Below, one piece after another: positions 1-6,670 of a stretch of DNA of 35,754 nt. The notes beneath the pieces are model-generated. The model did no database searches. It had not been told where the DNA came from and saw only the letters and a list, made by a program, of their open reading frames with translations. The stretch comes from Fimbriimonadaceae bacterium (GTDB lineage Bacteria > Armatimonadota > UBA10988), in contig JADZEX010000091.1 of NCBI GenBank assembly GCA_020850355.1, positions 1 through 35,754 on the forward strand, written 5' to 3'. The position numbers and the translations under genes were made by a program. The stretch's first letter is position 1. The number at the start of each line of letters is the position of its first letter.

Positions 1-2
1 AA

Positions 3-104
3 GGAGCCGGCATGAACTGGAGCCCCGACGGTCTGACCGCCCTGCTGACCGTCCTGGCCGACGAGCTGACCGACCCAGCCGTCCGCCGGCCCCGCGCCGC
101 CTGA
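3..104 (+). CDS. Short or left-truncated ORF of unknown function
   Basis: An ATG at 12-14 is preceded by AAGGAG at 1-6, five bases upstream, and opens a 30-codon frame ending in TGA at 102-104. The frame is also open to the left edge, so this may instead be the last 33 codons of a longer gene. Third codon positions are almost all G or C, as in real genes of this window, which argues for coding. The visible peptide starts MNWSPDGLTALL and ends VRRPRAA. I recognise no family. It lies upstream of the rpmH promoter. Confidence 0.4.
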   Translation, partial: GAGMNWSPDGLTALLTVLADELTDPAVRRPRAA

Positions 105-134
105 CCCTACGCTGTGACTCGCACCCGGCTGCGG

Positions 135-164
135 TTGCCCGTTGCGGCCGGTCGATGCTATACT
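135..164 (+). promoter_or_regulatory. Promoter of the rpmH operon
   Basis: TTGCCC (135-140) is separated by 18 bases from TATACT (159-164). TG at 156-157 makes the -10 an extended type (TGCTATACT). Transcription would start near 171, about 40 bases before rpmH. This is one of the few AT-containing spots in the region. Confidence 0.55.
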
Positions 165-210
165 GAATGCTCTGAGACCAGCGCAGCAGCGCCCGAGGAG
201 TGAGCGCGTA

Positions 211-345
211 ATGAAGAGGACGTATCAACCCAAGGCCCGGCGGCGCCAGCGGAAGCATGGCTTTCGCGCCCGCATGGCGACCCGCGCGGGGCGGGCGGTG
301 TTGTCGCGGCGACGGCGGGCCGGCCGCCAGCGGCTGACGGTCTAG
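211..345 (+). CDS. rpmH: 50S ribosomal protein L34
   Basis: This encodes the 44-residue large-subunit ribosomal protein L34. The N-terminus [20 protein letters not shown] carries the family signature (KRTYQP, then the basic HGFRxRM stretch), and the rest is Arg-rich, as expected for an rRNA-binding protein. The ATG at 211 has GAGGAG at 195-200 and gives the exact family length. An upstream in-frame extension from 142 would add 23 residues foreign to L34 and was discarded. It is the first gene of the classic rpmH-rnpA-yidD-yidC-jag cluster near bacterial replication origins. The stop is six bases before rnpA. Confidence 0.97.
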   Translation: MKRTYQPKARRRQRKHGFRARMATRAGRAVLSRRRRAGRQRLTV

Positions 346-351
346 GCGGCC

Positions 352-702
352 ATGGGACTGCCGCGGGAGGCCCGCCTGGGTGGCCGTCGGCAGATCCGTG
401 AAGTGTGCCGTCGCGGGCGGCGCGTGGCGCTCGGTTGGGCGCTGTTGTGGTGGCTGCCCAACTCCGGCGGGGGTGCCCGTCTGGCGGTCCAGGTGCCGCG
501 GCGGGTTGGTGGCGCGGTCGTCCGCAATCGGCTGCGGCGGCGGCTGCAGGAGCAGTTTCGCGCCGGCTGGGCTGGGCTGCGGCCCGTTGATCTGGTCCTC
601 CGCCTGAGCCCTGCCGAGCCGGCCGCAGCCGAGCTCGGGACGGTCTGGGATCTGCTCTGTCAGCGGGCCGGCCTCTGGCGGGAGGCCCGTTGTGGCCGCT
701 GA
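352..702 (+). CDS. rnpA: Ribonuclease P protein component
   Basis: This is the protein subunit of RNase P, which helps the catalytic RNA remove 5' leaders from tRNA precursors. The protein has 116 residues, normal for RnpA. The conserved RNR motif region is visible as VVRNRLRRRLQEQFR near residues 56-70, preceded by VQVPRRVGGA, which corresponds to the usual V(S)KKVGNAV strand. The start ATG at 352 lies six bases after the rpmH stop, and the 3' end overlaps the GTG start of yidD by 11 bases, indicating one transcript. The identification rests on the motif plus position; the sequence between is diverged and strongly Arg/Gly/Trp-biased by base composition. Confidence 0.93.
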   Translation: MGLPREARLGGRRQIREVCRRGRRVALGWALLWWLPNSGGGARLAVQVPRRVGGAVVRNRLRRRLQEQFRAGWAGLRPVDLVLRLSPAEPAAAELGTVWDLLCQRAGLWREARCGR

Positions 703-949
703 AGGCGAGGCGGACGAGCGGCCGCCGCGGCTGTCGCTGGGCGCGCGCCTGGCGGTGGCGCTGATCCGTTTCTACCAGCGCTACCTGACGCGCCTGTTGC
801 CCGCGATGTGTCGTTTCGAGCCGACCTGTTCGCAGTACACCCTCACCGCGGTCCGCAAGTACGGCCTGCTGCGAGGGTGCTGGTTGGGTGGTAAGCGCAT
901 CTGTCGGTGCCATCCGTTCAACCCGGGCGGCTATGACCCGGTGCCCTGA
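692..949 (+). CDS. yidD: Membrane protein insertion efficiency factor YidD
   Basis: YidD is a small membrane-associated helper of YidC-dependent insertion. The 85-residue protein shows the family core LIRFYQRYLTRLLPAMCRFEPTCSQYTLTAV followed by KRICRCHPFNPGGYDPVP, with the conserved Cys residues (CRFEPTCSQY and RCHPFNPGG). The start is GTG at 692 with GGAGG at 681-685, overlapping rnpA by 11 bases. The acidic N-terminal tail (AAEGEADERPP) is variable in the family. The stop at 947-949 is directly followed by yidC. Confidence 0.95.
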   Translation: MAAEGEADERPPRLSLGARLAVALIRFYQRYLTRLLPAMCRFEPTCSQYTLTAVRKYGLLRGCWLGGKRICRCHPFNPGGYDPVP

Positions 950-954
950 GCGGA

Positions 955-2433
955 ATGAGGACGGCCGTGAGTCAAGCCAATCCGCAACGCCAGGCCCAGC
1001 GTTCGATGAACCTGGCCATTCTGATGCTGGTGACCGCGTTCATGCTCTGGATGACCCGTCCGCGGGCGAATCCGCAGCAGGGCGCGGCGACCGCGCCGAC
1101 GGCCAATCCCCCGGCGGCCAGCAGTCTCCTGACCAAGGACGCCGCGGCGCGGCTACAGCGCGGCGGCGCGCCGGTCTTTGTCGGTGACCTGGTGCTGCGT
1201 GACTCGGCCTGGAAGGACCTCCAGCCGGCGGATCAGGTGGCGGCGATCCGGACCCGCCTGAAGAACGCGGCGAAGGACGACCCGGGCCTGCCGCAGTACC
1301 ATTTGACGATCGCCTACCTCTACGAAACGGCGCTCAAGGACCTCACCCAGGCGGCCAGCGAGTACAGCGCGCTGGGCCGCTGGGTGCAGCCCGACAAGGC
1401 CAAGGGCGGCAAGGTGGCGGCCTACCTCTACGCTGCCCAGGCCAAGCTCCGGGCGGCCGAGCTGTACCAGCAGCTCTACGAGCAGGGCCAGGATCCGCAA
1501 TACAAGAAGAAGGCGCGCAAGGAACTCGATCTCCTGGCGACCGACCTGCAGCGCTACGGCGCCGGGGCGGTGATGCTGTGGCGGCGACAGGGCGAGCAGT
1601 GGGTCGCCGTGAGCCAGGATCTGCGTGCCAAGGACAACACCTACGGCTACGTGCTGCAGCGGATCGACGCGCTGACGCGCGACTCCACGATGTACAAGAT
1701 CCTGCACAGCCTGGTGCGCCTGTGCGGTGGCCAGAACGGCTTCTCGATGACGCTGGCGCTGGTGCTGCTGGCGATTGGCCTGAAGCTGGCGATGTTCCCG
1801 CTGAGCCGCAAGAGCTACCGCTCGATGGCCGAAATGCAGCGCCTGCAGCCGGTCGTGCAGGAGCTGCAGAAGAAGCACAAGGACAACCCGCAGAAGCTGA
1901 ACCAGGAGATGATGGCGATCTACGCCGAGCACGGGGTCAACCCGCTCGGCGGCTGCCTGCCGATGGTGCTGCAGATCCCGGTCTTCATCTTCGTCTACCA
2001 GGGCATCCGCGCCTACACGCTGCATTACCACCAGCAGCCGTTCCTGTGGGTGCCGTCGCTGGCCGGGCCGGACCTGCCGTTGCTGCTGCTCTACGGCATC
2101 AGCATGTTCGTGACGCAGTGGCTGACGATGAAGCGGCAGCCGAAGCCGGCGGATCCGTCGCAGGCGCAGATGCAGCAGATGATGGGCTGGATGATGCCCA
2201 TCATGTTCACGTACATGATGTACCTCTGGAACCTCCCGTCGGCCTTCTACCTGTACTGGCTGACCTTCAACATCCTGGGAGCGGTGGAGCAGTGGTACAT
2301 TCATAAGACCAAGCCGGCGGCACCTGCCGCGGTGGTGGTCGCCCCGCTCGGTGAGGCCCCCCGGCCGACGCCGGCGCGGAAGGCAGGACGAACGGCCCCG
2401 CGGAAGAAGCACCGCAGCGGCCGAGGAGGATAG
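955..2433 (+). CDS. yidC: Membrane protein insertase YidC (atypical periplasmic domain)
   Basis: This is the Oxa1/YidC-family inner-membrane insertase, 492 residues. A first membrane segment lies at about residues 19-34 (NLAILMLVTAFMLWM). The insertase core starts near residue 245 with FSMTLALVLLAIGLKLAMFPLSRKS. It continues with the charged cytoplasmic hairpin (MQRLQPVVQELQKKHKD) and the diagnostic NPLGGCLPMVLQIPVFIFVY, and ends in further membrane segments and a basic tail (RKAGRTAPRKKHRSGRGG) that could touch ribosomes. The segment between, about residues 85-240, is helical with TPR-like character (YHLTIAYLYETALKDLTQAASEYSALG) instead of the usual beta-sandwich P1 domain. A GTG at 967 with better spacing to an upstream AGG-rich site is an alternative start four codons in. 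Confidence 0.95.
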   Translation: MRTAVSQANPQRQAQRSMNLAILMLVTAFMLWMTRPRANPQQGAATAPTANPPAASSLLTKDAAARLQRGGAPVFVGDLVLRDSAWKDLQPADQVAAIRTRLKNAAKDDPGLPQYHLTIAYLYETALKDLTQAASEYSALGRWVQPDKAKGGKVAAYLYAAQAKLRAAELYQQLYEQGQDPQYKKKARKELDLLATDLQRYGAGAVMLWRRQGEQWVAVSQDLRAKDNTYGYVLQRIDALTRDSTMYKILHSLVRLCGGQNGFSMTLALVLLAIGLKLAMFPLSRKSYRSMAEMQRLQPVVQELQKKHKDNPQKLNQEMMAIYAEHGVNPLGGCLPMVLQIPVFIFVYQGIRAYTLHYHQQPFLWVPSLAGPDLPLLLLYGISMFVTQWLTMKRQPKPADPSQAQMQQMMGWMMPIMFTYMMYLWNLPSAFYLYWLTFNILGAVEQWYIHKTKPAAPAAVVVAPLGEAPRPTPARKAGRTAPRKKHRSGRGG

Positions 2434-2438
2434 GCGAG

Positions 2439-3089
2439 GTGAGCGAGGTCAAGGTCCATGCTGGGAGCCGCGACGAGGCCCTCGCCGAGGGAGCCGCGGC
2501 GCTGGGGTTGGCGCCACACCAGGTCGGGGTGGAGATCCTGGAGTCCGACGAAGACGGTGTGACGGCCCTGGTCTGGGCGCTGGACGAGCCGGCCGCCGCG
2601 CCGCCGGCCGAGTCCTCGTCCGAACTGGCGCCCGGCGAGAGTCAGGCGGTGGCCGCCCGCGACTGCCTCGCCGAGTTGCTGCGGCTGATCGGCCTGGAGG
2701 CCGAGGTGCGGATCGCCGCCGAGACCGATGACGAGGTCGTGCTGAACGTCTCGGGCGAAGACCTCGGCGTGATCATCGGCAGCTTCGGGCAGACCCTCAA
2801 CGCCGTGCAGTTCCTGGTCAACCTGATGGTCAACCGCAGCGGCCGCCGGCAGCGGATCGTGGTCGATGCGGGTGGCTACCGCGACCGTCGCCGCGAGAAG
2901 CTCGAGCAGATCGCCCTGGAGCACGCGCAGCGCGCCAAGAACGAGCGGCGCGGGGTGATCTTGGAGGGGCTGCGCGCCGCCGAGCGGCGAATCATCCACA
3001 CGGTGTTGCAGAACGACCCGGACGTCGTCACCTTCAGCGAAGGCGATGAGCCGCACCGGCGTCTGGTGATCTCGCCGCGGACCCACTAG
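2439..3089 (+). CDS. jag: Jag, RNA-binding protein with KH and R3H domains
   Basis: This is the SpoIIIJ-associated protein Jag (called KhpB or EloR in some species), a cytoplasmic RNA-binding regulator linked to YidC and cell elongation. It has 216 residues. The Jag-N domain covers about 4-50 (HAGSRDEALAEGAAALGL). The KH domain covers about 75-145, with GVIIGSFGQTLNAVQFLVN in place of the more usual LIGKRGQTLDALQ. The R3H domain lies at about 152-213 with AERRIIHTVLQND and FSEGDEPHRRLVI. The start is GTG at 2439, five bases after the yidC stop. This is the standard yidC-jag pairing. The KH loop has Ser-Phe where the GxxG-type loop is usually basic. Confidence 0.94.
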   Translation: MSEVKVHAGSRDEALAEGAAALGLAPHQVGVEILESDEDGVTALVWALDEPAAAPPAESSSELAPGESQAVAARDCLAELLRLIGLEAEVRIAAETDDEVVLNVSGEDLGVIIGSFGQTLNAVQFLVNLMVNRSGRRQRIVVDAGGYRDRRREKLEQIALEHAQRAKNERRGVILEGLRAAERRIIHTVLQNDPDVVTFSEGDEPHRRLVISPRTH

Positions 3090-3167
3090 CCTGCGCGCTG
3101 GGAGCCGCGGTAGCGGGGTCGCCGGGCGCCCGCGGCGGCTCGCGACGATCGGCTGAGGGAGGCAACG

Positions 3168-3845
3168 ATGCGGTACGAGATTCGCGGTACGGTGTTGCAG
3201 ATGGTCGACATCCACCTGGAGGCTGGCGAGGCCGTCTTCACGGAGTCGGGCGGGATGGCCTGGATGAAGGGCCCGATCGACATGAAGACGGGCACCCGCG
3301 GCGGCGCGCTGAAGGCGATCGGCCGGATGCTCGGTGGCGAGTCCTTGTTCCTGACCACCTACACCGCCCAGGGCGCGGCGATGGTGACGTTTGTGCCGGA
3401 GGCAATCGGCAAGGTGCTGGCGATCCCGCTGCAGGCGGGCCAGTCGCTGATCTGCGCCAAGGACTCGTTCATGTGCGCCGAGGACGGCGTGCAGTTGGAA
3501 GTCCATTTCCGCGGCAAGGTCGGCGCCGGGCTGTTCGGCGGCATGGGCTTCGTGCTCCAGAAGATCAGCGGGCCGGGGACGGCGTTCCTGGAGATCAGCG
3601 GCGAAGTCACCGAGTACGCGCTCGGCGCTGGCGAGACGATGAAGGTCGACCCCGGCCACATCGCCTTCTTCGAGCCGTCGGTCAGCCACAGTGTCGAGAC
3701 GGTCAAGGGGCTCGCCAACATCTTCGGTGGCGGTGAGGGGCTGTTCCTGGCGACGCTCACCGGGCCGGGCAAGATCTGGCTGCGCAGCATGCCGCTCCCG
3801 AACCTGGCGCAGGCCATCTCGCGCTACAGTCCTTCCAAGGGCTAG
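3168..3845 (+). CDS. AIM24 / TIGR00266 family protein
   Basis: A 225-residue cytoplasmic protein of the AIM24 superfamily, whose members fold as a tryptophan-RNA-binding-attenuator-like beta-barrel and have no agreed function in bacteria. Family features seen are the start MRYEIRGTVLQMVDIHLEAGEAVFTESGGMAWM, Gly-rich GTRGGALKAIGRMLGGESLFLTTY, and late LANIFGGGEGLFLATLTGPGKIWLRSMPL. The ATG at 3168 follows a GAGGGAGG ribosome site. It sits 78 bases after jag and directly before parS cluster A, in a place where many bacteria carry mnmE, mnmG and rsmG. The name is secure; the role is unknown. Confidence 0.9.
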   Translation: MRYEIRGTVLQMVDIHLEAGEAVFTESGGMAWMKGPIDMKTGTRGGALKAIGRMLGGESLFLTTYTAQGAAMVTFVPEAIGKVLAIPLQAGQSLICAKDSFMCAEDGVQLEVHFRGKVGAGLFGGMGFVLQKISGPGTAFLEISGEVTEYALGAGETMKVDPGHIAFFEPSVSHSVETVKGLANIFGGGEGLFLATLTGPGKIWLRSMPLPNLAQAISRYSPSKG

Positions 3846-3860
3846 CGCGTCTCCCGGCGT

Positions 3861-3876
3861 GGTTTCACGTGCAACA
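3861..3876. promoter_or_regulatory. Degenerate parS-like site (cluster A)
   Basis: GGTTTCACGTGCAACA differs from the 16-bp parS consensus TGTTTCACGTGAAACA at the first base and at one arm base. It lies 46 bases before a perfect site, so it may be a decayed or weak ParB site. Confidence 0.45.
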
Positions 3877-3906
3877 GCCGCCGCCTGGTCGGCCGACCGG
3901 AGGGGC

Positions 3907-3922
3907 TGTTTCACGTGAAACA
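3907..3922. promoter_or_regulatory. parS: parS site (cluster A, perfect 16-mer)
   Basis: A perfect TGTTTCACGTGAAACA palindrome, 115 bases before the parA start. Its position could let ParB influence parA-parB expression as well as serve as a centromere. Confidence 0.95.
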
Positions 3923-3986
3923 CGGCGGGCCGGCAACCGCTGTGGCAGGGTCCGGGGCGACGGTGGCGCGAGCGGGAGGCGGGAGC

Positions 3987-4002
3987 TGTTTCACGTGAAA
4001 CA
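3987..4002. promoter_or_regulatory. parS: parS site (cluster A, perfect 16-mer)
   Basis: A perfect TGTTTCACGTGAAACA palindrome ending 19 bases before the parA start codon, next to its ribosome site. ParB bound here would lie on the parA promoter or leader region. Confidence 0.95.
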
Positions 4003-4021
4003 GCGCGCGCCGGAGGCAGGC

Positions 4022-4828
4022 ATGGGGCACGTCACGGCGGTGATCAACCAGAAGGGCGGCGTTGGCAAGACCACCACGGCGGTCAGCCTGGCGGCCTGGA
4101 TGGCGCACCTCGGCCGCCGCGTGCTGCTGGTCGACATCGACCCGCAGGGCAACGCCACCAGTGGCCTCGGGATCGACCGCCGCGACCTGCCCTACTGCGT
4201 GTACGACGCCCTGATTGGTCGGCGTAGCCTGGCCGAAGTCACGGTGGCGACGCGCTGGGAGCGGCTGCGGGTGGCCCCGTCGACGCTCAACCTGGCGGGC
4301 CTCGAAGTGGAGTTGGCGGCGGCCACGCAGGATGCTGGCTGGCGCGAACGGCGGCTGCGTGAGGTGCTCGACAGCGGGCGTGAGACCTTCGACATCGCCC
4401 TGATCGATGGTCCGCCGTCGCTCGGTCTGCTAACCGTCAACGCCCTGGCCGCTTCCGACGGGGTGGTGATTCCGGTGCAGACCGAGTACTACGCCCTGGA
4501 GGGGCTGAGCCAACTGCTGAACACGCTACAGTTTGTGCAGCGCCGGTTGAACCCCGCGCTGGACCTCGATGGCGTGGCCCTCACGATGCACGACCACCGC
4601 ACCAACCTGGCGCGCCAGGTGGCGGCCGAAGTGCGCGCGTTCTTCGGCCGGCGGGCCTTCGAGAGCATCGTGCCGCGCAACGTCAAACTCGGTGAGGCGC
4701 CCAGTTTCGGCGAGCCGATCACGACCTACGCGCCGGACTCGCCCGGCTCGGTGGCCTATCGCGAGATGGCCCGCGAGCTGCTCCACCGCGTCGGGCTGGG
4801 CGCCGCCTGGGCTGGGGAGGCCAACTGA
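4022..4828 (+). CDS. parA: Chromosome partitioning ATPase ParA (Soj)
   Basis: ParA is an ATP-dependent nucleoid-binding ATPase that moves ParB-parS complexes. The 268-residue protein has the deviant Walker A motif KGGVGKTTT (residues 11-19, with both the signature and P-loop lysines), VDIDPQGNATSGLG, the Walker B-like IDGPPSLGLLTVNAL and VIPVQTEYYALEGLSQLL. The C-terminus has the expected NVKLGEAPSFGEPI. The start chosen is ATG at 4022 with GGAGG at 4012-4016. The frame stays open upstream to 3869 through parS sites, but that extension is not ParA-like. It overlaps parB by one base (TGATG). No long N-terminal HTH domain is present, so this is the short chromosomal type. Confidence 0.97.
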   Translation: MGHVTAVINQKGGVGKTTTAVSLAAWMAHLGRRVLLVDIDPQGNATSGLGIDRRDLPYCVYDALIGRRSLAEVTVATRWERLRVAPSTLNLAGLEVELAAATQDAGWRERRLREVLDSGRETFDIALIDGPPSLGLLTVNALAASDGVVIPVQTEYYALEGLSQLLNTLQFVQRRLNPALDLDGVALTMHDHRTNLARQVAAEVRAFFGRRAFESIVPRNVKLGEAPSFGEPITTYAPDSPGSVAYREMARELLHRVGLGAAWAGEAN

Positions 4829-5727
4829 TGAACCGCACCGGACTCGGCAAAGGCCTCGCGGCCCTGCTGCCCGACGGCGCCGCCCCGGCCGGCCGGCCGG
4901 TGATGGAGCTGGCGCTGGACGCGATCCAGCCGAATCCGCACCAGCCGCGCAAGGAGTTTGACGAGGCGGCGCTGGCGGAGCTCGCCGCGTCGCTCCGCCA
5001 ACATGGCCTGCTGCAGCCGATCTGTGTGCGTCCGATCCACGGCGGGCGGTACCAGTTGATCAGCGGTGAGCGCCGCTGGCGAGCCGCGCAGGTCGCCGGT
5101 CTGACCACCATCCCAGCGATGGTGCGGCCAGCCAACGAGCGCGAGATGCTGGAACTGGCGCTGGTCGAGAACCTGCAGCGCGAGAACCTCAACGCGATGG
5201 AGGCTGCCGAGGCCTACCACCGGGCGATGGAGGAGTTCGGGTTCACCGCCGAGGAGCTGGCCGAGCGGGTTGGCAAGTCGCGCGCGGCGGTCGTCAACAC
5301 GATGCGCCTGCTGAAGCTGAGCCCGACGGTGCAGGAGTACATCTCCAGCGGTCGCCTGACCGAAGGCCACGGCCGCGCGCTGCTGATGGTCGACGAGGAA
5401 GGCGAGCAGGAGCGGCTGGCGCGGCATGTGCTGAACTCCGGCCTGCCGGTGCGCCAGGCCGAGGTGCTGGCGCGCCAGACCAGTCGCCGCTTGGGCGGCC
5501 AGCCGGAGCCGACCAGTGGGCCCGAGCGGCGGGAGCGGGAGCTGCCCGAAGCGGTGCAGACCGCCCTGGCGGCCGACCCCGACGTACTCGACTATCAGAA
5601 GCGCTTGCGCCGGTTGTTCGGTACCAAGGTCGAGCTGCGGCTCGAGCGCGGCGGCGGTGGGACGATCGTGATCCACTGGTTCGGCCAGGAAGATCTCGTG
5701 CGGATCGCCGAGTCGTTGGGCGTCTGA
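4828..5727 (+). CDS. parB: Chromosome partitioning protein ParB (Spo0J)
   Basis: ParB is a CTP-dependent DNA clamp that loads at parS, spreads and recruits SMC. The 299-residue protein begins GLGKGLAALLP, the typical ParA-stimulating N-terminus. The CTP-binding region includes PNPHQPRKEF and GERRWR at residues 80-85. The helix-turn-helix that reads parS is at about 137-163 (FTAEELAERVGKSRAAVVNTMRLLKL). A C-terminal dimerisation domain follows a linker at about 215-240. All key motifs are intact, which makes the many consensus parS sites in this window plausible targets. It is translationally coupled to parA and overlaps the next gene by one base. Confidence 0.97.
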   Translation: MNRTGLGKGLAALLPDGAAPAGRPVMELALDAIQPNPHQPRKEFDEAALAELAASLRQHGLLQPICVRPIHGGRYQLISGERRWRAAQVAGLTTIPAMVRPANEREMLELALVENLQRENLNAMEAAEAYHRAMEEFGFTAEELAERVGKSRAAVVNTMRLLKLSPTVQEYISSGRLTEGHGRALLMVDEEGEQERLARHVLNSGLPVRQAEVLARQTSRRLGGQPEPTSGPERRERELPEAVQTALAADPDVLDYQKRLRRLFGTKVELRLERGGGGTIVIHWFGQEDLVRIAESLGV

Positions 5728-6020
5728 TGCTGCGGGTCGACGAGGTGGCCGACGGCACGGTGCTGGCAGTGCGGGTGCAACCGCGGGCCGCGCCGGCCGG
5801 CCCGGCCGGGGTCCGCGACGGCTGCCTGGTGGTCAAGGTGACCGCGGCGCCGGTCGACGGCGCCGCCAACCAGGCCTTGCTGAAGCTGCTGGCGAAGGCC
5901 CTCGGCCGCCCGCCGCGCGACCTGCAACTCGTGGCCGGCGAACACCGCCGGGAGAAGCGCGTGCTGGTCCGCGGCGCCACCGCCGACGAGGTCCGGCGCC
6001 GCTTGGAGGAGCTCTGCTGA
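5727..6020 (+). CDS. DUF167 / YggU family protein
   Basis: A small cytoplasmic protein of 97 residues. Family landmarks are LAVRVQPRAAPAGPAGV near the N-terminus, CLVVKVTAAPVDGAANQALLKLLAKALG in the middle and LVAGEHRREKRVLVRG towards the end, matching the YggU pattern of a Pro-rich strand, the APVDGxAN turn and the GxxxRxK strand. Biochemical function is unknown. ATG overlaps the parB stop (TGATG) and its own stop overlaps the next ATG, so it is cotranslated with parB. The location may be incidental, as YggU genes often ride in unrelated operons. Confidence 0.9.
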   Translation: MLRVDEVADGTVLAVRVQPRAAPAGPAGVRDGCLVVKVTAAPVDGAANQALLKLLAKALGRPPRDLQLVAGEHRREKRVLVRGATADEVRRRLEELC

Positions 6021-6508
6021 TGCCACCGTGGCTGGAGCGCACAGGCCCGCTGGGGCTGGTCCTGACGGTGCTGAGCAGTCTGCTGTTGGTGGCGGTGCTG
6101 CTGCAGGCCGCGCGTCTGCGGGATGTCCGCCGCCGCTTCAACGCCCTGGCCGCGGGCCGGGGCGACCGGCCGCTGGAGGCGCTGCTGGACCACCACCTGG
6201 CACGCATCGCGGCGGTCGAGCAGCAAGTCCAAGCCGCCCAGGCTGGCCTCGGGCAACTGCAACAGGATCTGCGGCGCACGCTGCGCAAGGTCGGCCTGGT
6301 GCGCTTCGATGCCTTCGGCGACGTCAGTGGCGAAGTCAGCTTCGCTCTGGCGGTGCTCAACGAGGACGACCAGGGCTGGCTGCTGAGCAGCCTCTACCAC
6401 CGCGACGGCAGCACCGTCTACGCCAAGCCGATCACCCAGGGTCGCGCGCGCGTGCCGTTGTCGGACGAAGAGCAGGCTGCCCTCGACAGTGCCCGGCGGG
6501 GCACCTGA
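6020..6508 (+). CDS. DUF4446 family membrane-anchored protein
   Basis: A 162-residue protein with one N-terminal membrane segment (about 10-31, LGLVLTVLSSLLLVAVLLQAA), a helical, probably coiled-coil stretch (about 55-95) and a C-terminal domain with VGLVRFDAFGDVSGEVSFALAVLN, LLSSLYHRDGSTVYAKPI and LSDEEQAALDSA. These match DUF4446, a family that I recall often sits beside parA/parB in Bacillota and related groups. Function unknown. It is the last gene of the parA-parB-YggU operon, with a one-base overlap; the next unit downstream is a tRNA with its own promoter. Confidence 0.88.
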   Translation: MPPWLERTGPLGLVLTVLSSLLLVAVLLQAARLRDVRRRFNALAAGRGDRPLEALLDHHLARIAAVEQQVQAAQAGLGQLQQDLRRTLRKVGLVRFDAFGDVSGEVSFALAVLNEDDQGWLLSSLYHRDGSTVYAKPITQGRARVPLSDEEQAALDSARRGT

Positions 6509-6522
6509 GCCGCTCACGGTCG

Positions 6523-6531
6523 TGCTACAAT
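6523..6531 (+). promoter_or_regulatory. Extended -10 promoter of tRNA-Ser
   Basis: TGC followed by TACAAT (6526-6531) forms an extended -10 element nine bases before the mature tRNA 5' end. No good -35 hexamer is visible at 16-18 bases upstream, which is common for extended -10 promoters. Confidence 0.45.
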
Positions 6532-6539
6532 CAGGCCCT

Positions 6540-6622
6540 GGAGGGATGGCCGAGTGGTCGATGGCGGCGGTCTTGAAAACCGTAGGGCGCAAGCCCCGGG
6601 GGTTCGAATCCCTCTCCCTCCG
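6540..6622 (+). tRNA. tRNA-Ser (anticodon TGA)
   Basis: The acceptor stem GGAGGGA (6540-6546) pairs with TCCCTCC (6615-6621), with discriminator G at 6622. The D-arm has GCCGAGTGG. The anticodon stem GCGGT/ACCGT encloses loop CTTGAAA, giving anticodon TGA at 6574-6576. A long variable arm (GGGCGCAAGCCC) marks the class II serine tRNA. The T-arm carries GGTTCGAATCC. The 3' CCA is not encoded. Confidence 0.96.
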
Positions 6623-6670
6623 TCCAGCGCCCGGCGCCGCAACCGCAGCCTCGCCCCGAATCCCCGGCGA

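Noticed and set aside
1-210. Replication origin (oriC) next to rpmH
   Set aside because: I saw no cluster of DnaA boxes of the TTATCCACA type and no AT-rich unwinding region here or elsewhere in the window; the origin is probably outside.
158-913. A 251-codon minus-strand open frame across rpmH, rnpA and yidD
   Set aside because: It is antisense to three well-identified genes, has low-complexity Arg/Pro/Ala content and no family features; long shadow frames are expected at this GC content.
3907-4002. Plasmid or phage partition locus
   Set aside because: parA-parB are flanked by the chromosomal rpmH-jag cluster and by housekeeping genes, so this is the chromosomal system.
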